From contig JARKQY010000043.1 in the NCBI GenBank assembly GCA_029974635.1, positions 171,725-235,724 on the forward strand: a DNA stretch of 64,000 nt. Direction: 5' to 3'. The notes beneath the pieces are model-generated. The model was given only the letters and a program-made list of their open reading frames with translations. It was not told where the DNA came from and did not search any database. This DNA comes from Bacillota bacterium (GTDB taxonomy: Bacteria; Bacillota; UBA4882; UBA8346). Of the stretch, positions 1 to 9,045 are shown one piece after another. Each line of letters opens with the position of its first letter. The first letter of the stretch is position 1. A program made the position numbers and the translations under genes.

Positions 1-106
1 TTCCAATAAAAGGCTTGTTTAATGAACTTCTAATAATCCCGGTACTATGGAGAAGCGCCCTGTGGCCGGCTTTTTCGTATCCTTGCTTAATCTTGTCGCT
101 ATTCAT
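1..106 (-). CDS. ilvD: Dihydroxy-acid dehydratase family protein, N-terminal fragment (runs off the window)
   Basis: Only the first 35 codons are inside the window. The ATG at 106 is preceded by a clear GGAGGGGT ribosome site (111-118). The peptide has the look of IlvD/Edd-family N-termini: a basic start, then [12 protein letters not shown], then NKPFIG, matching the family pattern of an APHRSLL-like stretch followed by KPFI. IlvD converts 2,3-dihydroxy-acids to 2-keto acids in branched-chain amino-acid synthesis using an Fe-S cluster. Related enzymes dehydrate sugar acids. The adjacent GntR/FCD regulator transcribed in the same direction makes a sugar-acid dehydratase a real alternative, since FCD regulators often control sugar-acid catabolism. 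The fragment is too short to choose between them. Confidence 0.6.
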   Translation of the reverse strand, partial: MNSDKIKQGYEKAGHRALLHSTGIIRSSLNKPFIG

Positions 107-130
107 TTTCACCCCTCCAAACTGCGTGGA

Positions 131-820
131 TTATTCTTGACGAAAAGAATTCGTTTCGATGGATTCGTATAATTCCCACATCGGTCTCATAACATTTTGT
201 TTCATTAACATCATCGTTTTAGCAGCCTCCCTGCTCTCGAACGCCGCAATTAATTCAGCATGCTCCGTAACCGAAATCTGTTCCGTTGTTCTGACATGCT
301 TCAGAAAAAGGTATTTGAATCTGCGGATATGCTTTTGCATGGTGGAAGTAAATGAGGAGATATAGGAGTTATCAGCAACTTCAACAATCAGATTATGAAA
401 TTCTTCGTCAAGTTCCATCGCTTTATAAGGCTGTCCTCGATCTAGCAATAAAGAAAATTCGGTATTGATCCTTTTCAGATTTTCAATCTGTTCATTGGAA
501 ATCATCGGAGTTGCCAACTCCGCCGCCAGGGATTGTAAAGCTGCAAATGGGGGATAAATCTTCAAAATATCATCCTTTTCTATTTTCGTAACCCGTGTCT
601 CCTTGCCGTGATATATTTCTACAAATCCCTGTATTTCAAGAATCTGTAGCGCTTCGCGAATCGGAGTCCTGCTGACACCAAGCGCGTCGGAAAGTTCGGT
701 ATCCACCAATTTCTCTCCCGGGATAAGAGTCCCATCAATGATCCAGCGCTGCAATTGACTTAATGCCCTCTCTTTGGCGCTGATCTTGATGAAAGCGGAA
801 AAATCCTTTGGAATCGGCAT
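131..820 (-). CDS. GntR family transcriptional regulator, FCD (FadR) subfamily
   Basis: Predicted protein of about 229 residues when started at the ATG at 820, which has GGTGAT six bases upstream; longer in-frame starts lack a good ribosome site and would run through the operator. An N-terminal winged helix (about residues 10-75) contains the family signature LGVSRTPIREAL. The C-terminal helical FCD domain carries an EFHNLIVEVADN segment and further histidines that in this family bind a metal and an organic-acid effector. It is a ligand-responsive DNA-binding regulator. It ends 25 bp before the ilvD-like gene and is transcribed with it, so that gene is the likely target. The effector is not known. 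Confidence 0.9.
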   Translation of the reverse strand: MPIPKDFSAFIKISAKERALSQLQRWIIDGTLIPGEKLVDTELSDALGVSRTPIREALQILEIQGFVEIYHGKETRVTKIEKDDILKIYPPFAALQSLAAELATPMISNEQIENLKRINTEFSLLLDRGQPYKAMELDEEFHNLIVEVADNSYISSFTSTMQKHIRRFKYLFLKHVRTTEQISVTEHAELIAAFESREAAKTMMLMKQNVMRPMWELYESIETNSFRQE

Positions 821-842
821 GATGATCACCATCCACAATATA

Positions 843-874
843 TGTATACAATATATCATATTCATATATGATAT
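843..874. promoter_or_regulatory. Probable GntR/FCD operator palindromes upstream of the regulator
   Basis: Two adjacent dyads lie just upstream of the GntR gene. One is the perfect palindrome TGTATACA at 843-850, resembling the TNGTATACNA-type sites used by several FCD regulators. The other is an 8-bp inverted repeat ATATCATA (853-860) and TATGATAT (867-874) with a 6-nt spacer. Autoregulation of the regulator-dehydratase operon is inferred from position only. Confidence 0.5.
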
Positions 875-903
875 TCAATTAAGAATTTCTTTTCGGAGAG
901 ATG

Positions 904-929
904 AAAAAGCGCCTTCCCAAAGAAGGCGC
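904..929 (-). terminator. Intrinsic terminator downstream of the M48 peptidase gene
   Basis: GCGCCTTC (909-916) pairs with GAAGGCGC (922-929) around a 5-nt loop, and on the minus strand the stem is followed by five T residues. It separates the M48 peptidase transcript from the GntR gene. Confidence 0.8.
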
Positions 930-1029
930 AGAATAGTTGGACTCAGATATTTATATCAACAATTTTTATAATACAGCCCCAAAAACGGCACCGCAAGATG
1001 CTCCAGTACTCCTGACACCTTCACACTTC

Positions 1030-2145
1030 TTAATGGAGCCGCAGGCGAATTAATCTATCTATCCTGGCTTTCAAATCCGGATGCCCGATGAACCATTTCA
1101 TGATCCACCCAAACCTTCGGGAACTACCGCCAAAGACTCTGTCTAGCGCATCAGCCATCAATTGGCCACCTCCCAAGAGTTTTGCGGCCATCCCATCGGC
1201 TTGAAACTCCTGAAACCTTGAAATGCCCTTATATATGCCAAATGCCAATATGGCATATATTGTATAAACAAACCAGCTCAACTCAAAATAACCCTCCACC
1301 AGCATCGAGCCAAAACCAATAAAAAATAGGATAACCGCTACCCGGATTATCAAATGCCGCTGTTTCAAATGAGCGCACTCATGGCCCAATATCATTTTTA
1401 GATCAGCGGGACTTGCGGTTTCGGCCAATAAGCGGGTTAAAAAAATGCTTTGCATAAATATGCCGGTAGTAAAGGCATTTTTTATGCCATCCAAATGCCA
1501 AATCCGGACCACTCTTACTTTTATCTTAAAACGCCCCGCGACCTCGTCCACTAGTGCCAGCAATTCCGGACTCGCTTCGCTCATCTTCAGTTTCCGGATT
1601 TGTAACACGCCAAGTTGCAGAATGAGAAAAATAGCCAGCACTCCCAATTCAATCAGTGTAAGTTGGTACCAGGTCGGATTACGGACAATCATGGGCAGAT
1701 AAAAGTAGTCAAACCGTAAAAAGAGAATAAGATTAACGATAAACAGCCAGATATATCCATGTTGAGCCAGGTACGAGCCAAAGCCCTTGATGATGACTCC
1801 GGACCGCTTCGCCACTAGGAATGATTGATACAGGAAAAACAACATAAAACCGGCCAATGAAATCAGGTTAAGCAAATCGCCGATTAGGAAAGCAGCCGCC
1901 AGTTCCATTCCGAGTTGCAGCCAAACCCAAAGCGGGTATTGTAATTCCAAAATCACCAAACCAATCAATAGTAAAATATTGCAGTATCTAAAAATAATCT
2001 GATACTTCCACGGCTTACTCGAATTTGAAATCAACCGGGGAAATATCAACAATACCAAAGAAGCCAATCCCAAATAGATCAGCTTTAGCAGCAGATAACC
2101 CCAGAAACTATTCAACCCCGATAATATCAGCAGCTTTAGAATCAT
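1030..2145 (-). CDS. M48 family membrane metallopeptidase
   Basis: Protein of 371 residues. The first roughly 185 residues form several hydrophobic segments, so the enzyme is anchored in the membrane by an N-terminal multi-span domain. The catalytic part follows: HECAH at about 255-259 supplies two zinc histidines and the catalytic glutamate, and EFQAD at about 313-317 supplies the third zinc ligand (ExxAD), the arrangement of HtpX/Ste24-type M48 peptidases. More hydrophobic segments follow the HExxH helix. Such enzymes degrade misfolded or signalling membrane proteins. The gene sits downstream of three short-chain dehydrogenases on the same strand but has its own terminator. The physiological substrate is unknown. 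Confidence 0.85.
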   Translation of the reverse strand: MILKLLILSGLNSFWGYLLLKLIYLGLASLVLLIFPRLISNSSKPWKYQIIFRYCNILLLIGLVILELQYPLWVWLQLGMELAAAFLIGDLLNLISLAGFMLFFLYQSFLVAKRSGVIIKGFGSYLAQHGYIWLFIVNLILFLRFDYFYLPMIVRNPTWYQLTLIELGVLAIFLILQLGVLQIRKLKMSEASPELLALVDEVAGRFKIKVRVVRIWHLDGIKNAFTTGIFMQSIFLTRLLAETASPADLKMILGHECAHLKQRHLIIRVAVILFFIGFGSMLVEGYFELSWFVYTIYAILAFGIYKGISRFQEFQADGMAAKLLGGGQLMADALDRVFGGSSRRFGWIMKWFIGHPDLKARIDRLIRLRLH

Positions 2146-2157
2146 ATCAGCTTTTCC

Positions 2158-2898
2158 TCACCAAGGCATTTCGCGTCCGCGCCAGTCTCTTAAAACCAGA
2201 CGGTTTTCGTCAATACGCCGGTTATTGGTATCTGCGGCGCGCTCCCGCAAGAAATAAGCCAGCGCTAATGCAGCCGCATCCCGGGGCTCCAGGTCCGCCT
2301 CCGTATTTTTAGTTCCTCCCATATAGGAGCGCAGCCAGCCGGGATGATATAAACGAAAGGTATAACCTTGCGGCCGTAATCGGTTAAATAAAATCTTGAC
2401 CTCCATGTTTAAGGCGGCTTTGGACATGCAATACCCGTACCAGGATTGGCGGTCGCAAGCATTAATGCTCCCCGCTTCTGAAGAAATAAAGCATAAACGC
2501 TTTACAGGGCTTGATTCCAACAACGGCAAAAATGCTTCAACCGTACGTAGCGGTCCCAGAGCGTTAATATTGTATAGCCGGCACATTTCGGTATAATCCT
2601 GAGATTCACGGATATCCCGATACATTGCAGGTGATGTAACCCCGGCATTATTAATAAGCAAATCAAGGTGATCGGTCAACCCGGAGACCATTTGAGCGGA
2701 ATGCCGCATCGACTCATCGGAACCCACATCCAACGGAATCATTTCGATGGACGGATATTTTGCGGAAAGCTCCGCTAGTTCAGGCCATTCGGGCATGTAC
2801 TGCCCGGCAAATACCTTCCAGCCCTTTGAAATCAAGCCCGCTGTCAGTGCCAAACCCAATCCCCGATCAGCCCCGGTGATCAATGCAACATTCTTCAA
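2158..2898 (-). CDS. Short-chain dehydrogenase/reductase, paralogue 1 of 3
   Basis: A Rossmann-fold SDR of about 246 residues if begun at the TTG at 2898, which has GGAGGT six bases upstream. The cofactor loop is GADRGLG near the N-terminus, NNAG follows at about residue 90, and the catalytic motif is YCMSK, with a serine upstream. The chain is short and resembles the C-factor/sniffer-like group of small SDRs. It is closely similar to the next gene: both share FAGQYMPEWP or FAGQYMPDWP after the first helix and FRLYHPGWLRS near the end, so they arose by duplication. The substrate cannot be deduced; NAD(P)H-dependent reduction of a carbonyl is the family expectation. Confidence 0.85.
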   Translation of the reverse strand: MKNVALITGADRGLGLALTAGLISKGWKVFAGQYMPEWPELAELSAKYPSIEMIPLDVGSDESMRHSAQMVSGLTDHLDLLINNAGVTSPAMYRDIRESQDYTEMCRLYNINALGPLRTVEAFLPLLESSPVKRLCFISSEAGSINACDRQSWYGYCMSKAALNMEVKILFNRLRPQGYTFRLYHPGWLRSYMGGTKNTEADLEPRDAAALALAYFLRERAADTNNRRIDENRLVLRDWRGREMPW

Positions 2899-2965
2899 AG
2901 GAAGACCTCCCAACCCGGACAAGCCGGAACCAAATGAATGTCAAGAAATCAGAAATCAGCTTCCA

Positions 2966-3676
2966 TTAAAAGGGCCATTCACGCCCCAGATTGTCAATCA
3001 ACACCAAACGGTCCTCATCCTCCCGATCTCCGGTAAAGAACGATATGGCCGCGGCGGCTGATTCTTCCGGTTCCATATCCCCCACGGTACTTTTGTCCCC
3101 ATGCATAAAACTCCGCAGCCAGCCAGGGTGATACAACCGGAAAGTATACCCCTCCGGGCGCAAATGATTGAACATAATCTTTACAGCCATATTCAGGGCT
3201 GTCTTGGACATGCAATAGCCAAACATTTCGTCGCGGTGGGCCATTGCAACGCTACCCGCTTCAGAGGAAACGAAGCACAATCGTTTCAGCCCGCCGATGG
3301 TCAATGGCAAAAAAGCCTCTACCAACCGGATGGATCCCAGGGCATTAACCTCGTAAATCCGGCCCATCTTATCATAATCCAACCCTGCTCCGAATTCGCC
3401 CTCATCCGCGACAATACCCGCATTGCTGATTAATAAATCGACATGGTCCGCTTCATTGGCAACGGCTTGAACGGCTGACTTTACAGAGCCCGTAGAGGCC
3501 ATATCCATGGAAACCACGAAGAGTTTTCCGGCGAATTCTTTAGCCAATTCGGCCAGTTGAGGCCAATCCGGCATATACTGGCCGGCAAAAACATGCCACC
3601 CTTCAACCAGCAGGCCTTTGCACAATTCATAACCCAATCCCCGGTCAGCTCCGGTAACTACCGCAACTCGATCCAT
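2966..3676 (-). CDS. Short-chain dehydrogenase/reductase, paralogue 2 of 3
   Basis: Protein of 236 residues, an ATG start at 3676. It has the GADRGLG cofactor loop, an SNAG motif in place of NNAG, and the catalytic YCMSK. Sequence blocks are shared with the gene immediately downstream (2158-2898) along its whole length, so this is a tandem duplicate that has diverged. It is transcribed with the ThuA-like gene, which begins only a few hundred bases upstream. The role is unknown; the tandem copies may act on related substrates. Confidence 0.85.
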   Translation of the reverse strand: MDRVAVVTGADRGLGYELCKGLLVEGWHVFAGQYMPDWPQLAELAKEFAGKLFVVSMDMASTGSVKSAVQAVANEADHVDLLISNAGIVADEGEFGAGLDYDKMGRIYEVNALGSIRLVEAFLPLTIGGLKRLCFVSSEAGSVAMAHRDEMFGYCMSKTALNMAVKIMFNHLRPEGYTFRLYHPGWLRSFMHGDKSTVGDMEPEESAAAAISFFTGDREDEDRLVLIDNLGREWPF

Positions 3677-3691
3677 AGTTACCCTTCCTTG

Positions 3692-4321
3692 TCAAATTAA
3701 TTTTCCGCCCCAGCGCAAAGCATTGATTAAAAGCTTTTGATAGGTTGGATGTCTCCAGACTTCAACATTATGCCCCGGTGTAAGTACACATACCCTTCCA
3801 TTCCCCTGGATGCGGGTCCATCCACCGGGCATTTCACAGTGTTCCGAACGGGTGATTAGAAAAAGTTCCGCCCCCTGAGGGTCAAACTCCATGAAGTAGT
3901 GTTCATCCGTTATCGTAAATGGGGAACAACCTGCCGCTATTGGATGTTCCTCTTTGGGAATTACGGCGACCGGGCATTGTTCCGGGTGTGTCGTAAAAGC
4001 GCCTCCCATCAGACTACGAAGAACCGGGTTTTCCAAGTAACAAGTGCCGGAATGAATCGCCACCAAGCCGCCGCCTGTTTCAACAAAATGAACAAAGGCC
4101 TGTTGTACTTCTGCAGTAACCCAAGGTTCAACATCAATCTCCGAAATATTATCCGATTTAGCAAAAATTATTAACTGATATTGCTTCATTTTTTCCGCTG
4201 ACCAATGGATGGCATTTTCCTGGAAGTCAAATTCAAAACCGCACTCTCCCAAAGACTCCAGCCCTAACCTGACTGTTTGGGCAGGATGCCAGCGATCATT
4301 GCATATTACCAATACCCGCAC
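3692..4321 (-). CDS. ThuA-like domain protein
   Basis: About 209 residues from a GTG start at 4321 that has AAGGAGGG six bases upstream; the longer open frame would overlap the upstream SDR gene. The protein has a class I glutamine amidotransferase-like flavodoxin fold typical of ThuA: VLVICNDRWHP at the start, a GGGLVAIHSGTCY strand-turn, then TDEHYFMEF and a histidine-rich C-terminal segment ending in WRHPTYQKLLINALRWG. ThuA-like proteins occur with sugar catabolism operons, and their biochemical activity is poorly established. Here it lies inside a cluster of three SDRs, which suggests joint action on a sugar or polyol-type compound, but that is inference. Confidence 0.75.
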   Translation of the reverse strand: MRVLVICNDRWHPAQTVRLGLESLGECGFEFDFQENAIHWSAEKMKQYQLIIFAKSDNISEIDVEPWVTAEVQQAFVHFVETGGGLVAIHSGTCYLENPVLRSLMGGAFTTHPEQCPVAVIPKEEHPIAAGCSPFTITDEHYFMEFDPQGAELFLITRSEHCEMPGGWTRIQGNGRVCVLTPGHNVEVWRHPTYQKLLINALRWGGKLI

Positions 4322-4376
4322 CCGAATCCCTCCTTCAAACCCTTTATTATTCATTTTTGGATGGCAACCGAAAGAA

Positions 4377-5078
4377 TTACCACGGTAATTCCTTCCCTTG
4401 GTAATCAAAGAAGATGCCGTCATCGGGCTTCCAGTCTCTAAGGATCAGTTTAATAATTCCGTCCGCTGATTCCTGCGGGCTGATATCCGCATTGGGGCCC
4501 CCCATATCGGTTCTGACCCAGCCGGGGTGAAGGGCTAAAATCTTGAACCCCTTGGGTTTCAAATAATTTTGCAGAATTTTCGATTGCATATTTAAAGCCG
4601 CTTTGGACATGGTATAGTCATACTCTCCCCGGCGCGTGCAATCGCCAATGCTTCCCGCCTCTGATGAAATGTTGACAATGGTTTTTGGGGCACCCTGAAG
4701 TAAAAGCGGCAAAAAGTACTTTGTTACCCGTAACGGCCCAATCGTGTTAATCGCAAATGTTTTAGGGATGTCATCCAAAACAACATCCTCCAGTAGATTC
4801 ATCGTAGTATCCAAATGGACCGCCGCGTTGTTTATCAAGATATCCAGTCCACCGGCAGCTTTGGAAACCAAATCCACCGCGCTGAGAACCGATGAATCAC
4901 TGGTTACATCCAGGGGGATTATCTGCAAACCGGGAAATGACGCCGTCAAACCTTTTAAGTGTTCTTCCACCCGGTAACAGCCCGCAAAAACAGTAAACCC
5001 CAACTCTAAAAGCTTTTTTGTCAAACAAAGCCCGACTCCTCTTCCGGCGCCAGTGATCAATACACTCTGTGCCAACAT
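4377..5078 (-). CDS. Short-chain dehydrogenase/reductase, paralogue 3 of 3
   Basis: About 233 residues from the ATG at 5078 (AGGAG six bases upstream; an ATG two codons earlier is too close to the ribosome site). It has a GAGRGVG cofactor loop, NNAAV in the NNAG position and a YTMSK catalytic motif, plus an HPGWVRTDMGG segment. It shares the small-SDR architecture of the two downstream copies but is more distant. It is probably the first gene of the SDR-ThuA-SDR-SDR transcript; the next gene starts 56 bp downstream. Confidence 0.85.
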   Translation of the reverse strand: MLAQSVLITGAGRGVGLCLTKKLLELGFTVFAGCYRVEEHLKGLTASFPGLQIIPLDVTSDSSVLSAVDLVSKAAGGLDILINNAAVHLDTTMNLLEDVVLDDIPKTFAINTIGPLRVTKYFLPLLLQGAPKTIVNISSEAGSIGDCTRRGEYDYTMSKAALNMQSKILQNYLKPKGFKILALHPGWVRTDMGGPNADISPQESADGIIKLILRDWKPDDGIFFDYQGKELPW

Positions 5079-5095
5079 TATCATCTCCTAATTCA

Positions 5096-5701
5096 TTATA
5101 TGAGCAAACCAAGGAGCTTAAGTTCATTTCGTAATTGCACCGCCGAACTCATTACAATGCCGGTAATGCCTAACTTGACCGCCGCATTGACATTATCGGG
5201 CTGATCGTCGATAAATACCGTTTGCTCCGGCCTCAGCTCCAAGTAATCCAATACTCGCGCAAAGGCTTCCGGTTCCGGTTTCCGCACCCCGATTTCGTGG
5301 GAAAAAAAGAATTTATCAAAACAACCAAGTACTCCGGCGTAATCCGGGCCGAACTTCAGCAGGTGAATGGGATTGGTATTCGACAATCCAGCCAGCCGGT
5401 AATGTTTTTTCAGATCAAGAATGACGGCTTCCATATCTGGAACCAAATCAACCAGCATCCGGTTCCAACCGTCATCAAACTCACCATCTGTAAATTGATA
5501 CCCGATCCGGTTACATACAAGTTTCCGAAAAATCGCCGGGGATATTTCCCCGCGTTCCATCCGCCGCTCATCCTCCAATGAAAACTTTTGCCGGATTATA
5601 CTTGCCGGTATCCCGGAAACTTTAGCCCAGTATTCAAAGACCTGGCCCGGTGCAATGCGAATAATGACATTTCCCAAATCAAAAATAATCGCTTGGTGCA
5701 T
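5096..5701 (-). CDS. HAD-like phosphatase, YihX-type
   Basis: Protein of 201 residues started at the ATG at 5701, one base after the stop of the EndoQ-UvrD gene. Motif I is FDLGNV, in which the second aspartate of the classic DxD is replaced by glycine, as in E. coli YihX (alpha-D-glucose-1-phosphate phosphatase) and related HAD-IA proteins. Motif II is LSNTN, and motif IV is FIDDQPDNV, with the conserved lysine in GVRKPEPEAF. It probably hydrolyses a sugar phosphate or nucleotide in the cytoplasm. Tight spacing implies co-transcription with the upstream DNA-repair gene. Confidence 0.85.
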   Translation of the reverse strand: MHQAIIFDLGNVIIRIAPGQVFEYWAKVSGIPASIIRQKFSLEDERRMERGEISPAIFRKLVCNRIGYQFTDGEFDDGWNRMLVDLVPDMEAVILDLKKHYRLAGLSNTNPIHLLKFGPDYAGVLGCFDKFFFSHEIGVRKPEPEAFARVLDYLELRPEQTVFIDDQPDNVNAAVKLGITGIVMSSAVQLRNELKLLGLLI

Positions 5702-5702
5702 T

Positions 5703-8700
5703 TTAAAATAACTCCAGTTGTTTTTGGCGGTCACGCAGTTTAACCCATTCGGTTTTTTCCAGGAATTCGGCCGGAATTCGCTGCAAAAAGCGGGATACTG
5801 CCACTGGTTCATTCCGGCCGTTTTGCAAACGGTATTGGGAATTTATCAAATACAATCTATGCTTCGCCCGGGTAACTCCCACATAAAAAAGGCGTTGTTC
5901 TTCGTCAATGGTATCCTGATCCGGTTCTTTACCGAAAGGCAGGAGGCCTTCCTCCACCCCGGCCAGGAATACCACTGGAAATTCAAGCCCTTTCGCGGCA
6001 TGAAGCGTGGAAAGGGTAATCGTCTCGGTTCCGGTTGTTTTGTCGCCCCTCCGGAATATATCCGCTTCCTGCGCCAGAGGTAGGAACTTTATCAAATCCT
6101 CCAAATTGCGATAATTCTCGCTGATGCGCTTTAAATGCTCCAACTCTTCATTCTCAGCCAGATCCATCCGCAGCATCCAATCTTGAACAATCTCCGGAGA
6201 AGGACGGTTCATCTGAACCCGGTAATAATCAACCACCCCATAAAACTGGTGCAGTTTTATGGTGATTTCAGGATAATTACTATTTATTTCGAGATCTCCG
6301 GTTTTTTCTAAGAGGAGCTGCTTGTTCCGGCGTAACAAAGTTATGATTTCATTCAGCTCCGCTCCGTTAAAACCCCAGCGCGGAAAGCTTATAGCGGACC
6401 GTAGGGCAAAAAGGTCATCTACATTGCACAAATAACGGAAAAATCCCAAGAATTCTTTAACGGCTGCATTCTCAAAGGTTGTAATCTGCCCGACCACCCG
6501 GTAAGGTAAACCTTCAATGGCCAGCGCCTCCTCCAGAGCCTGAACCTGCCGGTTGGTCCGGTAAAGGATGGCAAAGTCACTGAAACCATAAGTTACGGCA
6601 TCGTTTTTGCCTCCCCTACGGCTGCCAGCTTTTTGCCGGTGGGCGGAGATCATGGTGGAACCGCCTAATAAATCGATGATTTCGCTGGTAATGGATTTGG
6701 CTGCCGTCCATTCATTCGGGGTCTGAAGCCACGTAATAAGATCATGGTTTTCCAAAGCGCCGGTAGGAAAAGTTTGATGATACCGGGATTTTACAAAAAC
6801 ATTGGCGGTTTTTACCACCACCGGCGCGGAACGATAATTCACGTCCAATTTATATGAACTTGCCTCCGGAAAATCCCGGTCTAAATGCTCGAAAAAAGCA
6901 GCACTGGCGCCCCGAAAACCGTATATTGCCTGATTGGGATCGCCAATCACAGTTAGACTACTGTTTCCGTCAGCCCATAACCGAATCAGTTGATACTGAA
7001 TGGAATTAATATCTTGAAACTCATCCACGAATAGATGTCGAAACCGGTTTTTCAAAGGGGTAAGCCAAGCCGGGTTTTCTCGCCATAATTCAACGGCCTT
7101 GATAATTACATCATCAAAATCCATGCGGTCATAAATAGCCAGATTTTCCTGGTATGCTTGATAAAGCTCCCTGACCGCCGCGGGCAGGTTAAAATCTTCC
7201 TCCCAGAGATATTTATTTTTCATAAGGGAAATAATCAGAGACGCTTCCTTGGCGGTCATGGGAATCCGGTTTTGGCGGAGAACCTCCTCAACCAAGGATT
7301 TGGATTCCGCCGCATCCAGTAGTTTCCCATCGAAGGGCGTAGGATTCTGATGTAAGATCTCCCAGGCGATGCTGTGGAAGGTTCCGAGATTTAGTCGCTG
7401 TACTCTTTTCTCACCGGCCAAAATACTGCTCAACCGGTTCTTAAGTTCGGCGGCAGCCCGATTAGTAAAGGTTACTCCGGTGATTTCCCCGGGATCAACC
7501 CCTTGATTCCGAATCAAATAAGCGATCCTTTCGGTCAAAGTCCTGGTCTTACCGGAACCGGGACCGGCAATAATACTGGCGTAACGGTAATCGGCGCTAA
7601 TAACCGCCAATTGCTCACTGCTTAATCCGGCTGCAACGCCGGCCAAAGTATTGGGCGCGGCAAATTCAGTCCCGGCAACGAATTTTTTAGCTTCGCCAAC
7701 GATTTCCGAAACCGCTTGCCGTAATATGGTTTCCTTTTTTGGGCGTACCGTTTCACTTTCGAAAAGAGCGGCCTGCCCCTTTAAAGCCTGGCGATCCGAC
7801 TCGCTAAACAATGAAATTACGCCGTATTCACCGTCATACCCGGGCTTAATCATGACTTCACCAGCCCGTAATCTTCTTATTCCTTCTGCAATTAACGGCC
7901 CAGCTTCACTCGCAATGGCATCAATCTCAACTTCCCGTAAAATATGCAACTCAGGGCCGAATTTATGCAATAACTCATTATAAATTTGATCAACTTTCCG
8001 GGTTCCGGAACCTTGATTCAATCCAGAGCCAATGATTTCACACAACGGCACCAAGCTTTGATATGGAATAGCTCTCGGCGGTTCGGTTCCTTCCGGCCGG
8101 TCGGCCAGGTCAATCAGCCGGTGAAGCACTCCCACGGTCACCTTGCGTCCGCAAACCGGGCACAGACACCCCCGGTTTTTAGTTTCTTCCGGTGTCAAAG
8201 ATACTTCGCAGCCACGATGACCATCATAATGATATTTCCCCTCTTCGGGGAAGAATTCAATGGTTCCCTGAAACCCATGGGACTCTTTGTTGCGAAGCGC
8301 TTCCTGCATAGCTGAATATGTAAATTCGGAGTTGAAAATGTTGGCTTCCCTGGCCAAGTTTTTGGGGTTGTGGGCATCGGAATTGGAAACCAGTGTAAAG
8401 CGGTCTAGGGCGGACCAGCGCCAATTCATCCCCGGATCCGACGAGAGGCCGGTTTCCAAGGCATAAATATGCGGCGTTAAATCTTCAAAACACTCCTCGA
8501 TGGATTCAAACCCGGAATTGGAACCGAATACCGAAAAATGAGGCGTCCAGATATGGGCCGGTATATAAATAACCTCAGGGCAAACATTTAATACCATTTC
8601 AAATAAGTTATAACTATCCAATCCCAGGATTGGCCGTCCATCCGAGCGGATATTCATGCCCAGTTCTTCCAAACGTCCGCTAATTTTGTCCGCAGCCTCC

Positions 8701-9029
8701 AACGAAGGCAGAACTATCAAATGGTGAACCTTTCGTACCCGGCCGTTTTTCTTATAAATCGTACTCAATTCCCCGCTAACTACAAAACGCGGTTCCGGTT
8801 GCCCAGGTATCTCCGGGGCCGGGGGCTCTTTTAAACGGTAAAATCCTGGTTCACCAGGAATTAACTCCTCTCGCAACCGGTTACGCCAACCAGGGTGCGT
8901 AAAATCCCCGGTGCCAATCAAGGATAATCCTTTTAACCCCGCCCAACGATAAAGGTTGTAAGGATCGCATTCCTTACTGGTAGCGACCGAATAACGCGAG
9001 TGAATATGTAAATCTGCAATCCAAGACAA
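5703..9029 (-). CDS. EndoQ-type PHP nuclease fused to a UvrD-like superfamily 1 helicase
   Basis: About 1108 residues, started at the TTG at 9029 with GGAG eight bases upstream; the in-frame GTG at 9038 overlaps that ribosome site. Residues about 5-240 are the PHP metal-binding domain of endonuclease Q: ADLHIHSRYS, GTGDFTHPGW, PAHIWTPHFSVFG, ETGLSSDP and SNSDAH. A zinc site of four cysteines follows at about 274-293 (CLCPVC). From about 470 onward it is a UvrD/PcrA helicase: Walker A GPGSGKT, VDEFQD, GDPNQAIYGFRGA, NYRS, and LHAAKGLEF. EndoQ nicks DNA 5' of deoxyuracil, hypoxanthine or abasic sites, and UvrD unwinds from nicks, so the fusion would couple lesion cleavage to strand displacement. 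Co-transcribed with a HAD phosphatase. Confidence 0.9.
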   Translation of the reverse strand: MSWIADLHIHSRYSVATSKECDPYNLYRWAGLKGLSLIGTGDFTHPGWRNRLREELIPGEPGFYRLKEPPAPEIPGQPEPRFVVSGELSTIYKKNGRVRKVHHLIVLPSLEAADKISGRLEELGMNIRSDGRPILGLDSYNLFEMVLNVCPEVIYIPAHIWTPHFSVFGSNSGFESIEECFEDLTPHIYALETGLSSDPGMNWRWSALDRFTLVSNSDAHNPKNLAREANIFNSEFTYSAMQEALRNKESHGFQGTIEFFPEEGKYHYDGHRGCEVSLTPEETKNRGCLCPVCGRKVTVGVLHRLIDLADRPEGTEPPRAIPYQSLVPLCEIIGSGLNQGSGTRKVDQIYNELLHKFGPELHILREVEIDAIASEAGPLIAEGIRRLRAGEVMIKPGYDGEYGVISLFSESDRQALKGQAALFESETVRPKKETILRQAVSEIVGEAKKFVAGTEFAAPNTLAGVAAGLSSEQLAVISADYRYASIIAGPGSGKTRTLTERIAYLIRNQGVDPGEITGVTFTNRAAAELKNRLSSILAGEKRVQRLNLGTFHSIAWEILHQNPTPFDGKLLDAAESKSLVEEVLRQNRIPMTAKEASLIISLMKNKYLWEEDFNLPAAVRELYQAYQENLAIYDRMDFDDVIIKAVELWRENPAWLTPLKNRFRHLFVDEFQDINSIQYQLIRLWADGNSSLTVIGDPNQAIYGFRGASAAFFEHLDRDFPEASSYKLDVNYRSAPVVVKTANVFVKSRYHQTFPTGALENHDLITWLQTPNEWTAAKSITSEIIDLLGGSTMISAHRQKAGSRRGGKNDAVTYGFSDFAILYRTNRQVQALEEALAIEGLPYRVVGQITTFENAAVKEFLGFFRYLCNVDDLFALRSAISFPRWGFNGAELNEIITLLRRNKQLLLEKTGDLEINSNYPEITIKLHQFYGVVDYYRVQMNRPSPEIVQDWMLRMDLAENEELEHLKRISENYRNLEDLIKFLPLAQEADIFRRGDKTTGTETITLSTLHAAKGLEFPVVFLAGVEEGLLPFGKEPDQDTIDEEQRLFYVGVTRAKHRLYLINSQYRLQNGRNEPVAVSRFLQRIPAEFLEKTEWVKLRDRQKQLELF

Positions 9030-9045
9030 AAAAATCACTCCAATA

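Noticed and set aside
3899..4174. Plus-strand ORFs antisense to the SDR/ThuA cluster and to other long genes
   Set aside because: Shadows of real genes; no ribosome sites and no family resemblance.
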